DNA of 64,000 nt from contig NZ_JAUYTP010000031.1 of assembly GCF_030695125.1 (NCBI RefSeq), positions 62,001 through 126,000 of the forward strand. Reading direction: 5' to 3'. Shown here one piece after another: positions 47,473 to 54,709 of this stretch. Numbering within the stretch: position 1 is the stretch's first letter; every line of letters starts with the position of its first letter. The notes below the pieces were generated by a model. It made no database searches. It saw only the letters and a program-made list of their open reading frames with translations, and was not told the origin of the DNA. This stretch comes from Allobosea sp. (GTDB taxonomy: Bacteria; Pseudomonadota; Alphaproteobacteria; Rhizobiales; Beijerinckiaceae). Made by a program: the position numbers and the translations under genes.

Positions 47473-48345
47473 TCAGCTCGTCCTGGCGAAGCGGCCGAGC
47501 CAGCCGAGCGCCATGATGCCCGCCAGCACGGTGAAGAGCAGCGTCAGCGAGGCGACCGCCGCGAAGGGCCAGTTGTAGACCACCATGGACTGCTGCCAGA
47601 TCAGCGAGGGCAAATAGACCAGCCGCGCGCCGCCGATGACCGATTGCGAGATGAAGGCGGTGGTCGCCGAGGCGAAGACCAGCGTCGCACCGGCGATCCA
47701 GCCCGGCAGCGTCAGCGGCAGGATCACCCGGAAGAAGGTCCGCCATTTCGAGGCACCGAGCGCGCGCGAGGCATCGACGAGGTTCTGGTCCATCTGGTTC
47801 ATGATGGTCAGAAGCGGCAGCAGCATCAGCGGCATCTCGATCTGCGTCAGCGCAATGACGAGGCCGAGTTCGGTCTGCAGCAGATTGAGCGGGGTCGAGG
47901 TCAGCCCGAGCCCGATCAGCGTCTGGTTGAGCACGCCCTCGCGCGCCAGGATGACGATCCAGGCGAAGGTGCGGATCACGACCGAGGTCAGGAGCGGCAT
48001 CAGGATGATGAAGATCAGCAGCCGCTGCACGCGCGGGCTCGACGCCCGGAAGACCAGCGCGAGCGGATAGGCGAGCAGCGTCGTCGCCAGCACGGCGAAG
48101 ACGCCAAGCTTGAGCGTGTCGAAGATCACCTTCCGGTAGAAGGCATCGCCATAGAACTTGGTCCAGGAATCGAGCCCCAGCCGCGTCTGCTCGGCATCGG
48201 CATAGAAGCTGATGCCGAGCAGGATCGCGAAGGGGGCTGCGAAGAAGGCGAGATAGGTCAGGCCGAGCGGCGCCGCGAGACGCCAGTCGACCCTGGCCCC
48301 CGGAACACCACCGCTCCCGGCGGCCGCTGCAGCCATGCCTGCCAT
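47473..48345 (-). CDS. ABC transporter permease (PotB-like), minus-strand operon
   Basis: A 290-residue permease with six helices after a Gly/Ala-rich start. The EAA loop VDASRALGASKWRTFFRVILP is near residue 195. AGGA lies 7 nt before the ATG, and the gene begins 9 nt after the binding-protein stop. Confidence 0.9.
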   Translation of the reverse strand: MAGMAAAAAGSGGVPGARVDWRLAAPLGLTYLAFFAAPFAILLGISFYADAEQTRLGLDSWTKFYGDAFYRKVIFDTLKLGVFAVLATTLLAYPLALVFRASSPRVQRLLIFIILMPLLTSVVIRTFAWIVILAREGVLNQTLIGLGLTSTPLNLLQTELGLVIALTQIEMPLMLLPLLTIMNQMDQNLVDASRALGASKWRTFFRVILPLTLPGWIAGATLVFASATTAFISQSVIGGARLVYLPSLIWQQSMVVYNWPFAAVASLTLLFTVLAGIMALGWLGRFARTS

Positions 48346-48354
48346 CGTGGCGTC

Positions 48355-49383
48355 CTACTTGGTGATTTCCTTGTTGAAGCGCTCGATCCAGGCGGCGCGC
48401 TGCGGGTTGATCACCGTCCAGTCATGCGTGACCATCGTCGCCAGTTCGTCGAGCGACTTGATGTCGAGCGTCTCGACCAGCTTCACGTCCTTGTTGATCG
48501 GGACCATGTTGTAGGGCTGCTTCTGCAGCTCGGCCTGAACATCCGACGAGATCGCGGTGTCGATGTACTTGTAGGCGTTGGCGACGTTGTCGGCGCCCTT
48601 CACGATGTGCAGCGTGGTCTGGAAGGTGATCGCGCCGGTCTCGGGCTTGATGAACTCGATATCGACGCCACGACCCTTCAGCGTCGCGACCGTGTTGGTG
48701 TTGGTATACATGATGTCGATCTGCCCCTGCTGGAACAGGCCGGGCATGGCGGCGGGCGCGGCGACCGCGGCCGCCTTCGACACAGCCTTCTTCAGCTCGG
48801 CGAAGACCGGCTCGACATTGGTGGCGGAGCCGCCGAAGACCTTCGCCATCTCGATGATCGAGACCGTGCCGAAGGTGGTCTGGAAGCCGGTGAGGCCCAG
48901 CCGCTCGACATAGGGGCTCTTGAACAGGTCGGCCCAGCCCTTGGGCGGGGTCGCGAACTTCTTGGGGTTGTAGGCGATGCCGACGACCTGGGCGTTGCAG
49001 GTCACGCCATGCGACTTGATCAGGCCCGCGGGCACCTTCGCGGCATTGGTCAGCTTGGCGGGGTCGATCGGCTCGAACAGGCCGGCGGCCTGCGCCGCCG
49101 CGGCCGGGCCGGGATCGAGCACGAAGCAGTCGAAGGGCGGCACGCCGCGCGCGGCGCGCACCTTGGCGACCTGATCGACGGCAAACAGCGCGTCGAAGGC
49201 GACGTCGACACCAGCGTTCTTCTTCAGCGCAGGCGCGACGACGCCGCGATAGGCCTCCTCCCAGGTGCCGGGATAGATCGCGGCGGTGAGGCTGCCGGAG
49301 GCGCTGGCGCGCAGCGGCAGGAGCGACGCCAGGCCGAGCGCGCCGGCGCCGGCCAGGAGATCTCGACGGTTCATCTGTGTCAT
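48355..49383 (-). CDS. ABC transporter substrate-binding protein (PotD-like), minus-strand operon
   Basis: A 342-residue periplasmic protein. MTQMNRRDLLAGAGALGLAS is a twin-arginine signal peptide. The mature part starts GSLTAAIYPGTWEEAYRGVV and has the type II binding-protein pattern with PPKGWADLFKSPYVERLGL. I preferred the ATG at 49383 because GGAG then lies 9 nt upstream. It differs strongly from the protein encoded at 36345, so the two transporters should take different ligands. Confidence 0.87.
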   Translation of the reverse strand: MTQMNRRDLLAGAGALGLASLLPLRASASGSLTAAIYPGTWEEAYRGVVAPALKKNAGVDVAFDALFAVDQVAKVRAARGVPPFDCFVLDPGPAAAAQAAGLFEPIDPAKLTNAAKVPAGLIKSHGVTCNAQVVGIAYNPKKFATPPKGWADLFKSPYVERLGLTGFQTTFGTVSIIEMAKVFGGSATNVEPVFAELKKAVSKAAAVAAPAAMPGLFQQGQIDIMYTNTNTVATLKGRGVDIEFIKPETGAITFQTTLHIVKGADNVANAYKYIDTAISSDVQAELQKQPYNMVPINKDVKLVETLDIKSLDELATMVTHDWTVINPQRAAWIERFNKEITK

Positions 49384-49399
49384 CGGCATGGGCTCCGGA

Positions 49400-50509
49400 T
49401 CAGGGTTGAGAGGCGGGAAAGAGAACGGGGCGGGCGTGGTCGGCGAGCCCGCAATAGGCGGTGCCCGAGCGGCCCGAGGCCATGCCGGGACGGCGCGACA
49501 TGGCAATCTTCAGCGAGCTGCCATCGGCACTGGTGACGTCATGGATCAGTTCGCCGCCGATCGGCAGGCTCAGCTTGAGCTCGACCGGGAAACGGCCCTC
49601 GCCGGCTTCGTCGGCGAGCCGCATCTGCTCGGGACGGACCGAGACGAGAACCGGCTGGCCCGGCGCGAAGCGGGCGGCGGACGGCACGGTCCAGGCGGCG
49701 CCGTTGCCCAGCGTCACCGCGTAGCCGCCCTCGACAGGCGCCGCGATCTGCCCGCTCAGCAGGTTGCTCGAGCCGATGAAGCTGTTGACGAAGAGCGTGG
49801 CGGGCTCGTCATAGATCTGCACCGGCGTGCCGAGTTGCTCGATTTTGCCCTGGCTCATCACGGCGATGCGGTCGGCGATCGCCATCGCCTCGTCCTGGTC
49901 GTGCGTGACCATGATCGCAGTCAGGGCGAACTGGCGCTGCAGTCGCTTGATTTCGATCTGCATGTCGAGGCGAAGGTTCTTGTCGAGCGCCGCGAAAGGC
50001 TCGTCGAGCAGCAGGATGCGCGGCCGCATGGCCAGTGCCCGTGCCAGCGCGACACGCTGCTGCTGCCCGCCGGAGAGCTGCTTGGGCTTGCGGTCGCCGA
50101 AGCCCGCCATCTGCACGGTGGCGAGCATCTCCTCGACACGCTGCGTCTGGACGGAGCGGCTCTCGCCGCGGGCGGCGAGCCCATAAGCGATGTTCTCGGC
50201 CACCGTCATATGCGGGAACAGCGCGTAGTTCTGGAAGACGATGCCGATCTCGCGGCGGTTGGGCGGCAGGGTGTCGATCGGGCGGCCATCGATCAGGACC
50301 TTGCCGTTGCCCTGCTGGATGAAGCCGGCGACGATCCGCAGCAGCGTGGTCTTGCCGCAGCCGGAGGGGCCGAGCAGCGCGACCAGTTCGCCGCCCTTGA
50401 CCTCGAGCGTGACGTTGTCGACCGCCAGCCCGCCGCCATAGCTGTGCGTGATGCCGTCGAGCGTCAGCGGCTGGGCGGACATGGTCGCGGAAGGGGCAGG
50501 CGCAGACAT
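49400..50509 (-). CDS. ABC transporter ATPase (PotA-like), first gene of minus-strand operon
   Basis: A 369-residue ATPase: Walker A GPSGCGKTT near 52-60, LSGGQQQRVALARAL near 148, Walker B LLLDEPFAALD near 172, VTHDQDEAMA and a TOBE domain (LVSVRPEQMRLAD). A longer reading frame starts at 50563, but that start lies inside the sigma-54 promoter at 50553-50568, so the ATG at 50509 is the better choice. Here the ATPase comes before the binding protein, the reverse of the plus-strand operon. Confidence 0.9.
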   Translation of the reverse strand: MSAPAPSATMSAQPLTLDGITHSYGGGLAVDNVTLEVKGGELVALLGPSGCGKTTLLRIVAGFIQQGNGKVLIDGRPIDTLPPNRREIGIVFQNYALFPHMTVAENIAYGLAARGESRSVQTQRVEEMLATVQMAGFGDRKPKQLSGGQQQRVALARALAMRPRILLLDEPFAALDKNLRLDMQIEIKRLQRQFALTAIMVTHDQDEAMAIADRIAVMSQGKIEQLGTPVQIYDEPATLFVNSFIGSSNLLSGQIAAPVEGGYAVTLGNGAAWTVPSAARFAPGQPVLVSVRPEQMRLADEAGEGRFPVELKLSLPIGGELIHDVTSADGSSLKIAMSRRPGMASGRSGTAYCGLADHARPVLFPASQP

Positions 50510-50552
50510 CGTGATGGCGACGATCCTCAGGCGGGCCAGAGCCGCCTCGTGA

Positions 50553-50568
50553 GCAACTGCCATGCCAA
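50553..50568 (-). promoter_or_regulatory. sigma-54 promoter of the minus-strand ABC/amidohydrolase operon
   Basis: On the minus strand the site reads TTGGCATG-GCAG-TTGCT, with GG-N10-GC spacing and the same CAT variant as the promoter at 36270. Transcription would begin near 50541, about 30 nt before the ATPase ATG. Confidence 0.75.
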
Positions 50569-50669
50569 CCGGATTCCGCAGATCCCGTCGCAGATCGCCG
50601 GACGCCTTTCGAGGGCGGGACGCTGCCGTCGCGGCCTTCTGCCTCGATATCTCTCCCGTCCCCGGGCCA

Positions 50670-50692
50670 ATTCGCCCGCTTTGCGAGCGAAT
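50670..50692. promoter_or_regulatory. palindrome upstream of the sigma-54 promoter, candidate activator site
   Basis: ATTCGCCCGC-TTT-GCGAGCGAAT, ten-base arms with one mismatch, about 105 bp upstream of the promoter, a usual enhancer distance. It also lies just past the stop of the SDR gene (50739-51515, minus strand) and could be that gene's 3' hairpin. Confidence 0.4.
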
Positions 50693-50738
50693 GCCTTAAA
50701 TTCAAGCAAGCCCTATCAGGCGACCCCGCTCTATGCGC

Positions 50739-51515
50739 TCAAGCCAGCATGCGGGTGTCGCCGCAGACCGAGATCTCCTGTCCCGAGATCGTCTTGGCGA
50801 AGGGCGAAGCGAGGAAGACGATCTGTTTGGCGATGTCGGCTGGATCGACGAACTGCTTGATCGAGACGCCGGCGAAGAGGCGCTGCGTCATCTCTTCATG
50901 CGAGACGTTGAAACTGCGTGCCTTGTTGGCGATGACGCTCTGGATGCGCGGCCCCTCGACAAGGCCGGGGCAGATCGCGTTGGCGCGGATGCCGAATTCG
51001 CCGAGTTCGGCAGAGAGCGCCTTGGTGAAGCCGATGACGCCCCATTTCGCCGCGGCATAGGGCGAGCGCAGCGGGAAGCCGTGCTTGCCGGCCTGGCTGG
51101 AGAGATTGACGATCGAGGCGTTTGTCGACTGCTTGAGATGCGGGACGGCGAGCCTGGTGCAGTTGAACTGCCCGGTGAGGTCGATGGCGACGCAAGCATC
51201 CCAGTCCTCGGGGGCGATCTCGTCGACGCGTCCCGTCGGGCCCGCGATGCCGGCATTGTTGACCAGGCAGTCGAGCCCGCCCAGCGCCGCCAGCGCCTCC
51301 TCCATCAGCCGCGCGACGGCGGCCCGGTCGGAGACGTCGCAGACCGACTGCGTCATCGCCGGATCGCTCTTCGCCATGTCGGCTAGCGCGGCGCGATCCA
51401 CATCGCAGATATGGACCTTCGCGCCCTCGGCCGCGAAGGCGCGCGCCGTGGCGCGGCCGATGCCGTTGGCGCCGGCCGTCACCAGCACGCGCAGCCCCTC
51501 GATCTGCAGATCCAT
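50739..51515 (-). CDS. SDR family oxidoreductase
   Basis: A 258-residue short-chain dehydrogenase. NAD(P) motif TAGANGIGRA near residue 13, CDVDR (an Asp that favours NAD), NNAGIAG near 87, catalytic Ser in VNLSSQAG and YAAAKWG near 153. The substrate is probably a small hydroxy or keto compound of the pathway around it. It follows the GntR gene by 14 nt on the same strand and so is likely autoregulated with it. Confidence 0.9.
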   Translation of the reverse strand: MDLQIEGLRVLVTAGANGIGRATARAFAAEGAKVHICDVDRAALADMAKSDPAMTQSVCDVSDRAAVARLMEEALAALGGLDCLVNNAGIAGPTGRVDEIAPEDWDACVAIDLTGQFNCTRLAVPHLKQSTNASIVNLSSQAGKHGFPLRSPYAAAKWGVIGFTKALSAELGEFGIRANAICPGLVEGPRIQSVIANKARSFNVSHEEMTQRLFAGVSIKQFVDPADIAKQIVFLASPFAKTISGQEISVCGDTRMLA

Positions 51516-51529
51516 TGCGTCTCTCCCCG

Positions 51530-52285
51530 TCAGGCCCGAAGCTGGCCCGTTTCCGCGATATGCGCGGCGGCGGCCGCGATGTCGTCTTCGAGCGCCGCGC
51601 GGGCGGCCGGCGCGTCCCGGCGGCGCACGGCCTCCAGCAGGCGGGCATGGGCCTGCATGGCGCTGCCGCCTTCCAGCCGGCGCGGCTCGTGGCGCATGTC
51701 GAGATTGAGGATCGGGCCCGCCTTGAGCCAGAGCCGCTCGATCATCTCGATCAGGCTCGGCATGGCGGCCGCCTCGTAAAGCGCGAAATGAAGGTCGCGA
51801 TTGGCGGCGACGGCCGCGGCGCTGTCGGGCGGATCGGCGCTCGCCGCCTGGCGAAAGGCCGCATCAAAAGCCACGATCCGGTCGATATCTGCCGGCGTCG
51901 CCTGCCGCGCCGCCTCCTCCGCCGCGAAGCCCTCGACGACGAGGCGCAGCCGCGTCAGCTCGCGAAACTGCGCCAGCGAGAGCACGGGCACGCGCACCGC
52001 CCGGCCGGGCAGCACCTCGAGCGCGCCATCGGCCGCGAGCCGGCTGACCGCCTCGCGCACCGGCATCATCGAGACACCCAGCGCCTCGGCCACGCGGCGC
52101 AGTGACAGCTTCTCGCCGGGCGCCAGACGGCCCGCAACCAGCAGCGTGCGCAGCTCGCCTGTGACGCGCTCGCCCAGCGTCTCGCGCGGCAGCGCGCCGA
52201 TGGCGTCGAGCGCCGAGGCGTCGGTCTCCCCCGGGGGAGCCGACCGCTCGGAGGCGGTTCGCAAGGGCTGGACAGCGGCGTTCAT
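51530..52285 (-). CDS. GntR family regulator, FCD subfamily, divergent from the Liv-type operon
   Basis: A 251-residue regulator: helix-turn-helix near residues 35-95 (LRRVAEALGVSMMPVREAVS), then an FCD domain with NRDLHFALYEAA and a C-terminal His in MQAHARLLEAV. The ATG at 52285 is chosen because the upstream GTG alternative would overlap the palindrome at 52300-52311. It probably controls the SDR gene and the divergent transporter/BKACE operon. Confidence 0.87.
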   Translation of the reverse strand: MNAAVQPLRTASERSAPPGETDASALDAIGALPRETLGERVTGELRTLLVAGRLAPGEKLSLRRVAEALGVSMMPVREAVSRLAADGALEVLPGRAVRVPVLSLAQFRELTRLRLVVEGFAAEEAARQATPADIDRIVAFDAAFRQAASADPPDSAAAVAANRDLHFALYEAAAMPSLIEMIERLWLKAGPILNLDMRHEPRRLEGGSAMQAHARLLEAVRRRDAPAARAALEDDIAAAAAHIAETGQLRA

Positions 52286-52299
52286 GTCTGCCAACCTAA

Positions 52300-52311
52300 C
52301 TGTGATCACAG
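52300..52311. promoter_or_regulatory. perfect palindrome CTGTGATCACAG, candidate GntR operator
   Basis: A 12-bp perfect palindrome in the 107-nt divergent gap between the GntR gene and the binding-protein gene, the place where FCD regulators usually bind. Followed by a partial repeat GATCACGA. Confidence 0.55.
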
Positions 52312-52392
52312 ATCACGACAAGCGGCATCAGACCGCTAAACACCATCCGCCGACGCCCCAACGGCGCGGCACTCGTTCTGGGAGGAACGTCC

Positions 52393-53655
52393 ATGTCAGA
52401 CCTGTTGAAGACGACCCGACTCTCGCGCCGGCAGGCGCTGGCCGGACTCGGCGCCGGCACCGCCGCCGGCCTGATCGCCAGCCCCTCGCTCATCCTGGCG
52501 CAGACGCCCGACGCGATCCGCTTCGGCCATCTGACGCCGCGGACGGGCTTTCTCGGCCCGCTCGGCGAATATGGCGTGATGGCGGTCGATCTCGCGGTCG
52601 AGGAGATCAACGCGGCGGGCGGCGTCAACGGCCGCAAGCTCGAGGCGCTCAAGGAGGATTCGGTCAATCCGCAGACCGCCTCGACCAAGGCCGAGCGCAT
52701 GATCGAGCGCGACAAGGTCACCTGCATCCTCGGCGAGATCTCCTCGGCCTCCTGCCTGACGATTTCGCAGGTGGCGGCGCGCAACAAGACGCTCTTCGTC
52801 AACACCGGCGGCAATTCCGACGCGCTGCGCGGCGAGAGCTGCAACCGCTACATGTTCCATGTCGAGCACCAGAACTCGATGTATGTGAAGAGCTGCGGCC
52901 GCTCGCTGATGGCGCAGGGGCTGGTGAAGGGCAAGAAGTGGTTCTCGCTCACCGCCGACTACGCTTTCGGCCATGACCTGCTGAAGGTCGCCAAGCGCTT
53001 CATGGAGGCCAATGGCGGCCAGTTCGCCGCCGACAAGCTGGTGCCGACCGACGCGACCGACTTCTCCGCGCTGCTGCTCGAAATCCGCGCCGCCAAGCCC
53101 GATCTCGTGATCTCGAACCTCGCCGGCAATCAGATCACCAACTTCCTGAAGCAGTATTCGGAGTTCGGCCTGACCTTCCCGGTCGCGGGCTTCGGCTTCG
53201 ACACGGCGCTGGCCTGGGCCGCCGGCAAGGACAATTTCGCCGGCATCTGGCCCTGCGTCTGGCACCATCTGATCGACACCCCCGGCACCAAGGCTTTCGT
53301 CGCTGCCTTCACCAAGAAATACGGCAAGCCGCCCGAAAACCAGGCCTGGGGCGACTACATGGCCGTGAAGATCATGGCGCAGTCGATGAACGAGCTGAAA
53401 TCGACCGAGACGGCCAAGATCCTGGAGCATTGGGAGAAGGGCGCGAAGTTCGACGTGCTCAAGGGCCGGCCGGGCTATTTCCGCGCCTCCGACCACCAGC
53501 TCATCAGCGAGATGTACACGATCACGGCGCTGCCGGCCGCGCAGGTCAAGAACCCGTGGGATCTTTTCACCTCCTCGGCCGCCGTGCCCGGCCCCAACGA
53601 GGACATGGAGGTCATCGCCACCAGCGGCGACGAGGCCGTCTGCAAGATGAGCTGA
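52393..53655 (+). CDS. Branched-chain-type ABC substrate-binding protein (LivK family)
   Basis: A 420-residue type I periplasmic binding protein. A twin-arginine signal lies at residues 10-36 (SRRQALAGLGAGTAAGLIAS, cleaved near ILAQ). The mature chain begins PDAIRFGHLTPRTGFLGPLG. Cys residues near 112, 121, 151 and 168 are more numerous than usual. Ligands of this family include amino acids, amides, urea and aromatic acids. GGGAGGAA lies about 8 nt before the ATG. A palindromic element separates it from livH. Confidence 0.9.
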   Translation: MSDLLKTTRLSRRQALAGLGAGTAAGLIASPSLILAQTPDAIRFGHLTPRTGFLGPLGEYGVMAVDLAVEEINAAGGVNGRKLEALKEDSVNPQTASTKAERMIERDKVTCILGEISSASCLTISQVAARNKTLFVNTGGNSDALRGESCNRYMFHVEHQNSMYVKSCGRSLMAQGLVKGKKWFSLTADYAFGHDLLKVAKRFMEANGGQFAADKLVPTDATDFSALLLEIRAAKPDLVISNLAGNQITNFLKQYSEFGLTFPVAGFGFDTALAWAAGKDNFAGIWPCVWHHLIDTPGTKAFVAAFTKKYGKPPENQAWGDYMAVKIMAQSMNELKSTETAKILEHWEKGAKFDVLKGRPGYFRASDHQLISEMYTITALPAAQVKNPWDLFTSSAAVPGPNEDMEVIATSGDEAVCKMS

Positions 53656-53684
53656 TCGGGCTTATTCGCCCCTGACACCCGCGC

Positions 53685-53785
53685 CGTCATCCCGGACAAG
53701 CCGCGAAGCGGCGCCGATCCGGGATCCATTCCTGAACCGTTCAGGCATGGATCCCGGGTCTCCGCTTCGCTCCGCCCGGGATGAC
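53685..53785. repeat. palindromic element CGTCATCCCGG type
   Basis: A 101-bp palindrome with ends CGTCATCCCGG/CCGGGATGAC and inner GATCCGGGATCCAT/ATGGATCCCGGGTC, between binding-protein and permease genes of one operon. Confidence 0.85.
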
Positions 53786-53826
53786 CGCGCGTTTCCTAGC
53801 CTCCATGTCCGACCGGAAGTCATTCC

Positions 53827-54702
53827 TTGCTCACCCTCTTCATCCAGCAGGTGCTGAACGGGCTGCTCGACGGGGTCTATTACCTCCTGATCGCGCTCGG
53901 CCTGTCGCTGATCTTCTCGCTCGGCGGCATCGTCAACCTGGCGCATGGCGCCTTCTATGCGATCGGCGCCTATCTCACGATCGTGCTGGCCCCGCATATC
54001 GGCTTCGGCGGTGCCATGGTGGTCTCGCCGGTGCTGGTCGCTCTGATCGGCATCGTCGTCGAGCGCGGGCTGTTCCAGCGCTTCTACCGCTCGGACCCGA
54101 TCCTCTCGCTGCTTTTGACCTTCGGGCTCGCCATGGTCGCCGAGCAGTCGCTGCGGATGATCTTCGGGGCGCCACCGCTGTCCTTCTCGATCCCGCCGGC
54201 GCTGCGCGGCCAGATCTTCATCGGCGACTTCATCTATTCGCGCTACCGGGCGATGCTGCTCCTGATCGCCGCGGCCTGCGTACTGGGCCTCTGGTTCCTG
54301 CTGCAGCGCACCGCCTTCGGCCGCGTCGTGCGCGCCGGCGTTCAGAATCCCGACATGGTCGGCGCGCTCGGCATTTCGCTGCAACCCTACATGGTCGCGG
54401 TCGCCGGCATCGGCATCGGGCTGGCGGGGCTGGCCGGCGTTCTGCTGGCGCCGATCTATTCGATCCATCCCGCCATGGGGCAGGAGATCATCACCCCCGC
54501 CTTCGTCGTCGTCGTCATCGGGGGCCTGGGCTCGTTCTGGGGCGTGGTGGTGGCTGCGCTGATGGTCGGGCTGGTGAAGGGCATCACCATCGGTCTCGGC
54601 TACACGCAATGGTCGACCGCCGTGATCTACCTGATGATGCTGCTCGTCCTGCTGTTCCGGCCCCGCGGCCTGTTCGGCGAACGCATCCAGCGTTTCGAGT
54701 GA
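53827..54702 (+). CDS. LivH-type ABC permease
   Basis: A 291-residue permease starting MLTLFIQQVLNGLLDGVYYL, with the LivH patterns GGIVNLAHGAFYAIGAYL near residue 33 and VVVIGGLGSFWGVVVAALMVG near 222. The start is TTG, weakly supported by GGAAGT 7 nt upstream. It forms the channel with the N-terminal part of the next protein. Confidence 0.88.
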   Translation: MLTLFIQQVLNGLLDGVYYLLIALGLSLIFSLGGIVNLAHGAFYAIGAYLTIVLAPHIGFGGAMVVSPVLVALIGIVVERGLFQRFYRSDPILSLLLTFGLAMVAEQSLRMIFGAPPLSFSIPPALRGQIFIGDFIYSRYRAMLLLIAAACVLGLWFLLQRTAFGRVVRAGVQNPDMVGALGISLQPYMVAVAGIGIGLAGLAGVLLAPIYSIHPAMGQEIITPAFVVVVIGGLGSFWGVVVAALMVGLVKGITIGLGYTQWSTAVIYLMMLLVLLFRPRGLFGERIQRFE

Positions 54703-54709
54703 GGACGCG

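Noticed and set aside
50510-50563. N-terminal 18-residue extension of the ABC ATPase from an ATG at 50563
   Set aside because: The start would lie inside the sigma-54 promoter, upstream of the likely transcription start.
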